Shown here in pieces: positions 7,344 through 13,034 of a DNA stretch of 24,601 nucleotides. Origin of the DNA: DASTOB01 sp035720425 (lineage in GTDB: Bacteria; Chloroflexota; Limnocylindria; Limnocylindrales; CSP1-4). Position numbers and translations under genes: made by a program. The DNA is taken from assembly GCA_035720425.1 (NCBI GenBank), contig DASTOB010000191.1:1-24601 (forward strand). Direction: 5' to 3'. The notes below the pieces were generated by a model. That model saw only the letters and a program-made list of their open reading frames with translations. It was not told where the DNA came from and searched no databases. The first letter of the stretch is position 1, and the number at the start of each line of letters is the position of its first letter.

Positions 7344-7991
7344 GTGGATGCCTGTGGCTGCGACGAGTTCGCCGAAGTCTTCGACCGCCGCACGGCCGAG
7401 GACGATCGCCGAAGGTATCGCCGTTCGGGCCCGGATCGTACGACGCGCCAGTTGCTCGAACTGCTCCGCGCGCGGGGCGTCGACAATGCCTCGATCCTCG
7501 ACATCGGCGGCGGGATCGGCGTCGTCGACCATGAACTGCTCGCCGCCGGTGCCTCCCGAGCGGTGCTCGTTGACGCGTCTGCCGCGTCGGCCTCGGCGGC
7601 CCTCGACGAAGCTCGGGATCGGGGTACCGCGGATCGGCTCGAGATCCTTCGCGGGGACTTCGTCGCCCGGGCGCCCGAGCTCGCGCCGGCCGACGTCGTG
7701 ACCCTCGACCGGGTCATCTGCTGCTATCCGGACGTCGAGCACCTCGTCGGGCTGTCGGCCGCTCGGGCCCGCCGGCTGTACGGCATCGTCCTTCCCCGGG
7801 ATCGACTTCTCGCGCGGATCGCGATCGGCCTCACCAACGCCTGGTTCCGGTTGCGCGGCAAGGCCTATCGCGCGTTCGTCCACCCGAACGAATTCGTGGA
7901 CAGCCTGGCGGCGGCCGCCGGCCTGCGTCTCGCCGCCGAATCCGGGACGTACTTCTGGCGCGTGGCCGTCTTCGAGCGCCCGATCCCGTAG
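7344..7991 (+). CDS. Class I SAM-dependent methyltransferase
   Basis: 215 residues. The SAM-binding motif I is ILDIGGGIGVV (51-61), followed by an acidic strand end LVDAS (75-79) and LRGDFV (102-107). A post-motif block reads DVVTLDRVICCYPD (117-130). The N-terminal segment DEFAEVFDRRTAEDDRRRYRRSGPDRTTRQLLE is shared with small methyltransferases often annotated as Mg-protoporphyrin O-methyltransferase-like. No bacteriochlorophyll gene is nearby, so that name should not be transferred. An N-terminal C4-x-C6 pair is present. The GTG start fits the leaderless-type hexamer upstream. It precedes the AlkZ-like gene by 38 bases. The substrate is unknown. Confidence 0.85.
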   Translation: MDACGCDEFAEVFDRRTAEDDRRRYRRSGPDRTTRQLLELLRARGVDNASILDIGGGIGVVDHELLAAGASRAVLVDASAASASAALDEARDRGTADRLEILRGDFVARAPELAPADVVTLDRVICCYPDVEHLVGLSAARARRLYGIVLPRDRLLARIAIGLTNAWFRLRGKAYRAFVHPNEFVDSLAAAAGLRLAAESGTYFWRVAVFERPIP

Positions 7992-8017
7992 GGGCCCTCG
8001 CACCGGTCACGGCCCGG

Positions 8018-8023
8018 TATCGT
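8018..8023 (+). promoter_or_regulatory. Putative -10 element (TATCGT) for a leaderless AlkZ-like gene transcript
   Basis: TATCGT is followed by exactly six bases and ATG 8030. The 10-mer CGGTATCGTT containing it occurs identically, at the same distance, before the dinB-like gene on the other strand. No Shine-Dalgarno is present. Confidence 0.5.
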
Positions 8024-8029
8024 TCGGCC

Positions 8030-9166
8030 ATGGCGGTCCGGGTCGGCTGGCGGCAGGTGCATTCGTGGCGGATGGGCCGCCAGCTCCTCGATCCCGTCGG
8101 CGATCGGCCGGTCGAGGAGGTCGTGAGCCGCCTGTGCGGCGTCCAGGCGCAGGTTGCCTCGTCGGCCGAACTGGCGGTTCGCGTCCGGATGGGTGATTCA
8201 GCGCCCGGGGTGGTGGCTCGCGCGCTCGAGGATGGCCGGCTGATCAAGACCTGGGCGATGCGTGGCTCGCTCCACCTGCTCAATCCCGCCGACGGTGGCG
8301 CCTACCTGTCGTTGATGGCCGCGGGACGGTCGTGGGAGCGGCCGAGCTGGGTGCGTTACTTCGGTGCAACGCCGGAGGTCATGGCCCGCCTTCGCGATGC
8401 GGTCGCCGAGGCGCTCGACGATGCGGCGCTCAGTCGTGAGGAATTGATCGACGCCGTGGTCGCAACGCCGGGCCTCGATCACGTCGGGGAGGCGCTCCGT
8501 TCCGGCTGGGGCACACTCCTCAAGCCGCTCGCCTGGCAAGGTGTCTTGTGCCATGGCCCGAGTCGCGGCTCGCGCGTCAGCTTCACCCGACCCGACCTGG
8601 TGAGCCCGCGCTGGACCGGACTGCCGGAGCCGGACGAGGCCGCACCGATCGCCCTCGTCGCCTACCTCGGGGCGTATGGGCCGGCGACCGTCGAAGCCTT
8701 CGGAAACTGGCTCACTGGCGGCTGGTTCGGGAAGCGGCAGCTGCGCGCCTGGGCGGCGGAACTCGGAGGGCGCCTCGTCGAGGTCGAGGTCGACGGCCAG
8801 CCGGCGCTCAGCCTGGCCGAACACGTCGACGATCTGGCGTCGACGGTACCGACCGAGGCAGTCCGCCTCCTCCCAGGGTTCGACCTGTACGTGCTGGGTC
8901 CTGGCACGGCCGATGGCCACGTCGTGCCGCCGACCCGTCGAGCCGCCGTCAGTCGGCAGGCCGGCTGGATCTCGCCGGTCGTCGTGGCCGCCGGGGTGGT
9001 GAGCGGCACGTGGGAACTCGACGGCGACGTCGTTCGCGTGGCCTGGTTCGCGGAGGCCGGCGCAGTGCCGCGCCGCGCGATCGCCGCCGAGGTCGACCAT
9101 CTGGCCACGATCCTGGGGCGCCACGTCCTGGCGGAGATCAGCCTGGCGCCTGACTGGACTGATTGA
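8030..9166 (+). CDS. Winged-helix DNA-binding protein of the AlkZ/YcaQ (HTH_42) family
   Basis: 378 residues of the HTH_42 superfamily, tandem winged-helix proteins that include the DNA glycosylases AlkZ and YcaQ/AlkX, which release bulky alkylated bases and unhook crosslinks. Landmarks are GWRQVHSWRMGRQLL at the N-terminus, RLCGVQAQVASSAELAVRVR containing the Q39-x-Q41 pair at the catalytic motif position, KTWAMRGSLHLL (78-89), and C-terminal RLLPGFDLYVLG and GWISPVVVAAGVVSGTW. The QxQ pair is the AlkZ-type form of the motif. The length suits the family. It is probably transcribed from its own leaderless-type promoter and is convergent with the dinB-like gene. Members are numerous and functionally diverse, so glycosylase activity is inferred. 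Confidence 0.9.
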   Translation: MAVRVGWRQVHSWRMGRQLLDPVGDRPVEEVVSRLCGVQAQVASSAELAVRVRMGDSAPGVVARALEDGRLIKTWAMRGSLHLLNPADGGAYLSLMAAGRSWERPSWVRYFGATPEVMARLRDAVAEALDDAALSREELIDAVVATPGLDHVGEALRSGWGTLLKPLAWQGVLCHGPSRGSRVSFTRPDLVSPRWTGLPEPDEAAPIALVAYLGAYGPATVEAFGNWLTGGWFGKRQLRAWAAELGGRLVEVEVDGQPALSLAEHVDDLASTVPTEAVRLLPGFDLYVLGPGTADGHVVPPTRRAAVSRQAGWISPVVVAAGVVSGTWELDGDVVRVAWFAEAGAVPRRAIAAEVDHLATILGRHVLAEISLAPDWTD

Positions 9167-9174
9167 TCGGTCGC

Positions 9175-9189
9175 GCCGACGGCGTCGGC
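9175..9189. terminator. Hairpin between convergent genes
   Basis: A perfect 6-base stem GCCGAC/GTCGGC with a 3-base loop sits in the 47-base gap between the convergent AlkZ-like and DinB-like genes. There is no T-tract. It could end transcription from either side. Confidence 0.35.
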
Positions 9190-9213
9190 ATCGGCGTGTC
9201 GAGGATGAGCCGG

Positions 9214-9729
9214 TCAGTCCGCCCCGCCGTCCCACAGGTCGATCTGCGGCTGGCCGGCGATCCCGAGCGTCTGCGACAGCTCGCCGCAGTGGTACGCCTC
9301 GTGGGTGAAGAGTCGCTGGACGACCGAGCCGCGCGTGTGAACCCACTGCTGGCCCTCGAAGTCGCGGCGGATCTCCTCATCGAGCATCGCCACCGTCCAC
9401 CCGTCGAGGCATCGCTCGACGATGCTGAACGTCGAGTCGAGCGCGGCGACGAGTTCTGCCGCCCCAAGCGGATGGTCGAGGTCGTCCTCCGGGCACGTGT
9501 ACGCCGCGTTGGTGAACGGCGTCGACTCGGTGCCCGGCTCGCCGGCGAAGTCGCACAGCCAGAACACACGCATGCACGCCAGATGGCCCACGGTCGCCCA
9601 GATCGGCCAGCGCTCCGGCGACGGCCGGAGCGCGAGCTGCTCGTCGGTCATCGCTGCGATGACCTCCCGCAGTCGCCGGTTGTACTGGGGCCACATGCCG
9701 TAGGCGGGCCGGATCGTCGCGCTCGTCAC
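9214..9729 (-). CDS. DinB-family (DinB_2) putative metal-dependent protein
   Basis: 171-residue four-helix-bundle protein of the DinB/YfiT-like superfamily, whose members include thiol transferases and many uncharacterised enzymes. The expected metal-binding His triad is visible: H49 in TVGHLACMRVF, and H143 and H147 in RLFTHEAYHCGELSQTLG. The motif ERWPIWATVGHLA is typical of the family. The start is GTG 9729. There is no Shine-Dalgarno; instead TATCGT lies six bases upstream, so it is probably transcribed from its own promoter although it sits 31 bases downstream of the DUF2938 gene in the same direction. The substrate and any thiol partner are unknown. It is unrelated to DNA polymerase IV (also called DinB). 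Confidence 0.9.
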   Translation of the reverse strand: MTSATIRPAYGMWPQYNRRLREVIAAMTDEQLALRPSPERWPIWATVGHLACMRVFWLCDFAGEPGTESTPFTNAAYTCPEDDLDHPLGAAELVAALDSTFSIVERCLDGWTVAMLDEEIRRDFEGQQWVHTRGSVVQRLFTHEAYHCGELSQTLGIAGQPQIDLWDGGAD

Positions 9730-9735
9730 GCGGCA

Positions 9736-9741
9736 ACGATA
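9736..9741 (-). promoter_or_regulatory. Putative -10 element (TATCGT) for a leaderless dinB-like transcript
   Basis: On the minus strand TATCGT is followed by exactly six bases and GTG 9729. It shares the 10-mer CGGTATCGTT with the site before 8030. A perfect inverted repeat (9752-9770) lies just upstream. Confidence 0.5.
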
Positions 9742-9751
9742 CCGCCCACGG

Positions 9752-9770
9752 GATGTCGGATCACGACATC
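9752..9770. promoter_or_regulatory. Perfect 7+5+7 inverted repeat over the DUF2938 stop codon
   Basis: GATGTCG-GATCA-CGACATC has perfect 7-base arms. The DUF2938 stop codon lies in its 5-base centre, and the repeat begins 10 bases upstream of the dinB-like -10 candidate. It could be a transcript-ending hairpin for the membrane-protein operon or an operator for the dinB-like gene. No T-tract follows, so the sequence alone does not decide. Confidence 0.4.
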
Positions 9771-10273
9771 AACTCCGCGACTGCGGCGAGCACCGTTGCG
9801 GAACCGTACAGGCCGAGTCCGTACACGAGGTGGGTCATCAGGTTCCGGATCCGGGCGCCACGAGGATCGGGCGTGTTCGACGCAGCGATCCCGGCGCCCA
9901 GGGCCGGCTGCATGACGAACCACGGGGCAACGATCGTGCCAAGGCCGACAAGGAGAGCCGGAACGATCGTTGGCGACCGGACCCAGTCGAGGCCCCACAG
10001 GCCAAGCAGCAGGAACGCGAACGCGATCCCGATCCCGTAGTGGGTGAGCCAACCGAGTGCCCGCTCCCAGCGGATCGGCTCCGCGGACGCAATCCGCTGG
10101 TGAACGAAGCGACCCCGCGGGAAGTGGCCGATCCACCGACCGAGCAGCGCGTAGTCGAGGCCGCGGATCCCGAATCGGCGCCGGAGGAACCACGCCCAGG
10201 CATCCATGAGCGCGGCGCCTCCGATTCCGATGAGCGCCCCGCGGATCACGAGCTCAGCGGATAGGGCCGTCAT
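9761..10273 (-). CDS. DUF2938 family membrane protein
   Basis: 170-residue integral membrane protein of the DUF2938 family (function unknown). Recognisable blocks are LIGIGGAALMDAWAWFLRR, NYA-like YALLGRWIGHFPRGRF (41-56), ERALGWLTHYGIGIAFAFLLLG (70-91), PTIVPALLVGLGTIVAPWFVMQP (101-123) and the conserved PDPRGARIRNLMTHLVYGLGLY. About four membrane segments are evident. ATG 10273 overlaps the stop of the upstream nitroreductase-DUF4260 gene as ATGA (10270-10273), so translation is coupled; reading further upstream gives only a shadow of that gene. It ends the ATGA-linked three-gene block of membrane proteins. Confidence 0.9.
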   Translation of the reverse strand: MTALSAELVIRGALIGIGGAALMDAWAWFLRRRFGIRGLDYALLGRWIGHFPRGRFVHQRIASAEPIRWERALGWLTHYGIGIAFAFLLLGLWGLDWVRSPTIVPALLVGLGTIVAPWFVMQPALGAGIAASNTPDPRGARIRNLMTHLVYGLGLYGSATVLAAVAELMS

Positions 10274-11247
10274 GCGGCACGTTCCGCCGACCTCGAGGGG
10301 TCGGCTAGGTCCGGCTCGACGCTCCGGGCCGCGGGCCGGCGGCCCGGCCACAGTGGCGCCAGCCGACCGTCCGACCCTCGCATGCGATCCCCGATCGCGA
10401 GGCCGAGCACGATGTGGCCGAGCCAGGCAAGGGCCCCCACGTAGAGGACCGGCGGAAGGACACCAGCGGCCCCCAGGGCGAACATCCCGACGGGAGGCAG
10501 CGGGTGATGCATGAGGTTGTACGCGGGCACGGCCCGCGCGGCCATCTGGCCGTGGGCGTGTGGCTGGCCGATCCCGAGGAGTCGGGGGAGATCCGGCGCG
10601 ATCCCGAACGCGAGGAGCGGGAGGATCCCGAGGCCAAGCTGCTGCGCCTGCAGGTTCGCGTACACCGCGATGGCCAGACCGGGCACGATCCAGAGGTGTC
10701 GAAGCCGGAGGCGCCGCCGCCGGTCATCGTCGGGTTGGGCGGGCGGGATTGCCGTAAGTCCGTCGCTGTCGCCGGGCCGGGGCTCGAGGACCACGACCGC
10801 GGTATCGGTCGGGCGGCGTGCCGCGAACGCATCGATGTCATCGCCCCAGCCGGGGAAGTCATCGAATCGCGCCCACAACCGGGCCCGTTCCGTCCCCGTA
10901 GCCGCACGTGCTCGCACGGCGCGGGTCCCGTCGGGGAGGTCGACGGTCGCACGTGGATCCGCCTGGAGGTTCAGCCACCAGGCCGGTTCGGCCGAGCCCC
11001 AGCCGTTCATCGCCAGCGTGACGAGGTTCGGGCCATCCTCGAAGTAGCCGACGATCGCGACCCGTTCCTTGCCGGACCGCCGGCCGAGGGTGGCCAGCCG
11101 CATCATGCCGAATCGGCCGCCCGCCGCCGGCTGCGAGAGGCCGAAGCGGCCCCCGCTCAGCCGGTAGGCGGCCCGGTGCAGCATCCAGAAGGTTCGGATG
11201 AGGGGTCGGGGGAGGGTTCGGACGGCCTCCCGGCGCACCGCGGTCAT
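10270..11247 (-). CDS. Nitroreductase (DDN/F420-type) domain fused to DUF4260-like membrane domain
   Basis: 325 residues with two parts. Residues about 15-160 match the deazaflavin-dependent nitroreductase (DDN) fold: RLATLGRRSGKERVAIVGYFEDG, LVTLAMNGWGSAEPAWWLNLQADPRATVDLPDG, then a conserved acidic/Trp segment RLWARFDDFPGWGDDI. Residues about 180-290 are membrane-embedded and DUF4260-like: IAPDLPRLLGIG, a VPAYNLMHHPLPP motif (240-252) and LAWLGHIVLGLAIGDRMRG. A charged linker (DDDRRRRLRLRH) joins them. The first half would sit in the cytoplasm and could use F420 or a flavin, anchored by the second. ATG 11247 overlaps the DUF4386 stop (ATGA, 11244-11247), and its own stop overlaps the DUF2938 start. 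The fusion is unusual in my experience; the DUF4260 call is less certain than the DDN call. Confidence 0.83.
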   Translation of the reverse strand: MTAVRREAVRTLPRPLIRTFWMLHRAAYRLSGGRFGLSQPAAGGRFGMMRLATLGRRSGKERVAIVGYFEDGPNLVTLAMNGWGSAEPAWWLNLQADPRATVDLPDGTRAVRARAATGTERARLWARFDDFPGWGDDIDAFAARRPTDTAVVVLEPRPGDSDGLTAIPPAQPDDDRRRRLRLRHLWIVPGLAIAVYANLQAQQLGLGILPLLAFGIAPDLPRLLGIGQPHAHGQMAARAVPAYNLMHHPLPPVGMFALGAAGVLPPVLYVGALAWLGHIVLGLAIGDRMRGSDGRLAPLWPGRRPAARSVEPDLADPSRSAERAA

Positions 11248-11969
11248 GCCGCACCTGCCGTGGTCGACAGCGCCTGGTGAGCCGACGCCGTGTCGGGCCG
11301 GGTGCCGGTGCCGGCGAGGATCGGGGCAGACCGGTCGAAGCCCTTGAACGTCATCCACAGGCCGACCAGCAGCTCCCAGATGAAGAAGGGGGCGACGGCG
11401 ATGCCATGCCAGATGCTGCCCGGCGTGGCGATGTCGAGCATGGTGCCGGCGACGAACGCAATGAGGAGTGGCGCCCCCGCGATCCCGAGAGCGGGGATGG
11501 CCCGAGGGACGAGGCGCGCGCGATAGAGCACGACGCCGAACATCAGGGCGTTGAACGCGGCCATGCCGGGCCCGATCAAGACCGTCCAGTATCGGATCGC
11601 CACGAGCGCCGACGCGATGCCATCGCTGGCAATGCCCGCTTCGCGCAGCGTTGCGAGGACGAGCAGGGCGACGACGCCACCGACGAGCGTCGCGGCTTCG
11701 AACAGCCGGGTCGTGACGAAGCCGAGGGCAAGGCCCTCGTGCTCCCGCCTGAGGATCGAGAACACCGTGACCGCGGTGCCGATGCAGGCCAGGGCGTTGA
11801 CCAGTTCGAGGACCGCGGCCAGGCGTACCTGGCCGGTGGGGATGGCGGCAAGGGTGGACGTCGGGTCGACCTGCGCCGGCCCGAGCAGGACCGCGGCGGG
11901 GATCGAACTGATGAAGGTGAGGAGATACAGGATGCCGGCGAGCAGTGCCGTCTTTCGGACCGAGTCCAT
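11244..11969 (-). CDS. DUF4386 family membrane protein
   Basis: 241-residue multi-pass membrane protein of the DUF4386 family, function unknown. The family opening RKTALLAGILYLLTFISSIPAAVLL is present. Further hydrophobic segments include LAAVLELVNALACIGTAVTVFSIL, LFEAATLVGGVVALLVLATL, YWTVLIGPGMAAFNALMFGVVLYRARLVPR and PALGIAGAPLLIAFVAGTML, giving about six to seven membrane spans. A short cytoplasmic tail follows. ATG 11969 is preceded by AAGGAG at good spacing, so the start is secure. The gene overlaps the downstream nitroreductase-DUF4260 gene by ATGA and lies 38 bases after the secreted-protein gene, consistent with one operon. Confidence 0.9.
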   Translation of the reverse strand: MDSVRKTALLAGILYLLTFISSIPAAVLLGPAQVDPTSTLAAIPTGQVRLAAVLELVNALACIGTAVTVFSILRREHEGLALGFVTTRLFEAATLVGGVVALLVLATLREAGIASDGIASALVAIRYWTVLIGPGMAAFNALMFGVVLYRARLVPRAIPALGIAGAPLLIAFVAGTMLDIATPGSIWHGIAVAPFFIWELLVGLWMTFKGFDRSAPILAGTGTRPDTASAHQALSTTAGAA

Positions 11970-12007
11970 GGTTGAGCTCCTTTCGAGGTCGTTCTGAGAG
12001 GGGTGGG

Positions 12008-12601
12008 TCAGCGGCCGCTGATCGTGCCGACGATCACAGCGCCCGGGCCGAGGTTGATCGGCACGACGAGCCCGGACTCCGCGGCCGCCTCGATCGCGCT
12101 CGCGGACGTCAGTGGCTGGCCGTACACGGTTGTCGCAAAGGGGAGCGGATCCGGGCCGCCGAGGGACGTCCAGGTCGTAACGCAGGCGCCCGACACGATG
12201 CCCTGACCGCTGCACACGACGAAGTAGCCCTGCAACCGGACGCTGTAGGTGCCGTGGTTGTCGGCCGGGATGGCCCGAACGACGTGGTCATGCGGGAAGG
12301 TGTTCGGCGGGTAGCCCTGCGGCGCGTTGGTCTGCGGCGCGAGCACGTAGAACGGGTCGAGCTCGTTCGGCGTCGCGCCGTCGAAGCTCGTGTTCGAGAA
12401 CGTCATTCGGTACTGGACGCCGTCGGCCCAGACGAGTTCGTAGCAGCCGACGCGGCCCGACTGCGGGCCGGTGATGTCGACGCAGTTACGGATGCCGGCG
12501 GCCTCCGCCGGCGGAGCCGAAGCCACGCCGAAGGCGATGCCGGCGACGGCAAACGCGGCGGCGACGAGGCGCGTTGCGGTTCGGACGCGAAGAGCGGTCA
12601 T
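12008..12601 (-). CDS. Secreted four-cysteine protein of unknown function
   Basis: 197 residues with a clear Sec signal peptide: a basic start (MTALRVRTATR), hydrophobic core AAAFAVAGIAFGVASA and probable cleavage after PAEA near residue 34. The mature part is compact, beta-rich and soluble. It has four cysteines at 40, 53, 130 and 140, suited to two disulfides. A hydrophobic C-terminus (ESGLVVPINLGPGAVIVGTISGR) probably forms strands rather than an anchor. I recognise no family. ATG 12601 has AGGAG about nine bases upstream. It follows the 91-residue gene by 16 bases and precedes DUF4386 by 38, so it probably belongs to the same transcript. A role as a secreted ligand, inhibitor or enzyme cannot be told from sequence. 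Confidence 0.8.
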   Translation of the reverse strand: MTALRVRTATRLVAAAFAVAGIAFGVASAPPAEAAGIRNCVDITGPQSGRVGCYELVWADGVQYRMTFSNTSFDGATPNELDPFYVLAPQTNAPQGYPPNTFPHDHVVRAIPADNHGTYSVRLQGYFVVCSGQGIVSGACVTTWTSLGGPDPLPFATTVYGQPLTSASAIEAAAESGLVVPINLGPGAVIVGTISGR

Positions 12602-12617
12602 ATCGTGAATCTCCTGG

Positions 12618-12893
12618 TCATTCGGTGTCGGTTTGGGTGGGGGTGGGAGCGCCGGGTTGCCGGCGCTCGACTGAGATCAGGGGCAGGCCCAGGTCGCGGA
12701 CCCGCTGGAGGACCCCGTGGAGGGCGGCCTGGTCGGCGATCGAGCCGCTGATGACGGTCGTTCCGTCGTCCTCGGCGGTGACGGTCAGGCCGTCGAACCA
12801 GGCCGCCCAGCGAGCGTCGAGCCGGCCGGCCAATCGGATCTCGTAGGACCCGGCGTCCGGGCTTGCGCCCCACTGGGGAGTTCGTTCGTCCAT
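12618..12893 (-). CDS. Small conserved-looking protein linked to MalT-like regulator
   Basis: 91-residue soluble protein. The core reads SYEIRLAGRLDARWAAWFDGLTVTAEDDGTTVISGSIADQAALHGVLQRVRDLGLPLISVE. This is a pattern I associate with small proteins encoded beside LuxR/MalT-like regulators and DUF4386-type genes in Chloroflexota; I cannot name a Pfam family. The layout (strand-helix-strand, then an 'ADQAALHGVLQRVRDLGL' helix) looks like a small alpha-beta regulatory domain. ATG 12893 is supported by AAGGAG six bases upstream; an upstream in-frame start adds only low-complexity sequence. It is the first gene after a 141-base gap holding a palindrome, so it probably heads the operon that continues through the secreted protein. 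Confidence 0.78.
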   Translation of the reverse strand: MDERTPQWGASPDAGSYEIRLAGRLDARWAAWFDGLTVTAEDDGTTVISGSIADQAALHGVLQRVRDLGLPLISVERRQPGAPTPTQTDTE

Positions 12894-12968
12894 GGCGCTC
12901 CTTGTGCGTGTTGCCGCTTCGGTCACCGCCGGAATGGCGGGTCACGGCCAACAGGTTCGGAGCGGACG

Positions 12969-13012
12969 TGGTGAGCACGCATCACCATATGTGGTGATCG
13001 ACGGTGGTGATT
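12969..13012. promoter_or_regulatory. Palindrome and TGGTGA repeats upstream of the small-protein/membrane operon
   Basis: A perfect inverted repeat ATCACCA-TATG-TGGTGAT occupies 12981-12998. Extra TGGTGA copies lie at 12969 and 13005, the latter 13 bases from the right arm. The cluster lies 76-120 bases upstream of ATG 12893 and beyond the end of the LuxR/MalT gene. It is a good operator candidate for that regulator. Confidence 0.45.
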
Positions 13013-13034
13013 TCCGGGTGTCGCGTGGCCCCGG

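Noticed and set aside
7344..7991. Naming the methyltransferase bchM
   Set aside because: The N-terminal resemblance is to a broad group of small methyltransferases and no photosynthesis genes are nearby.
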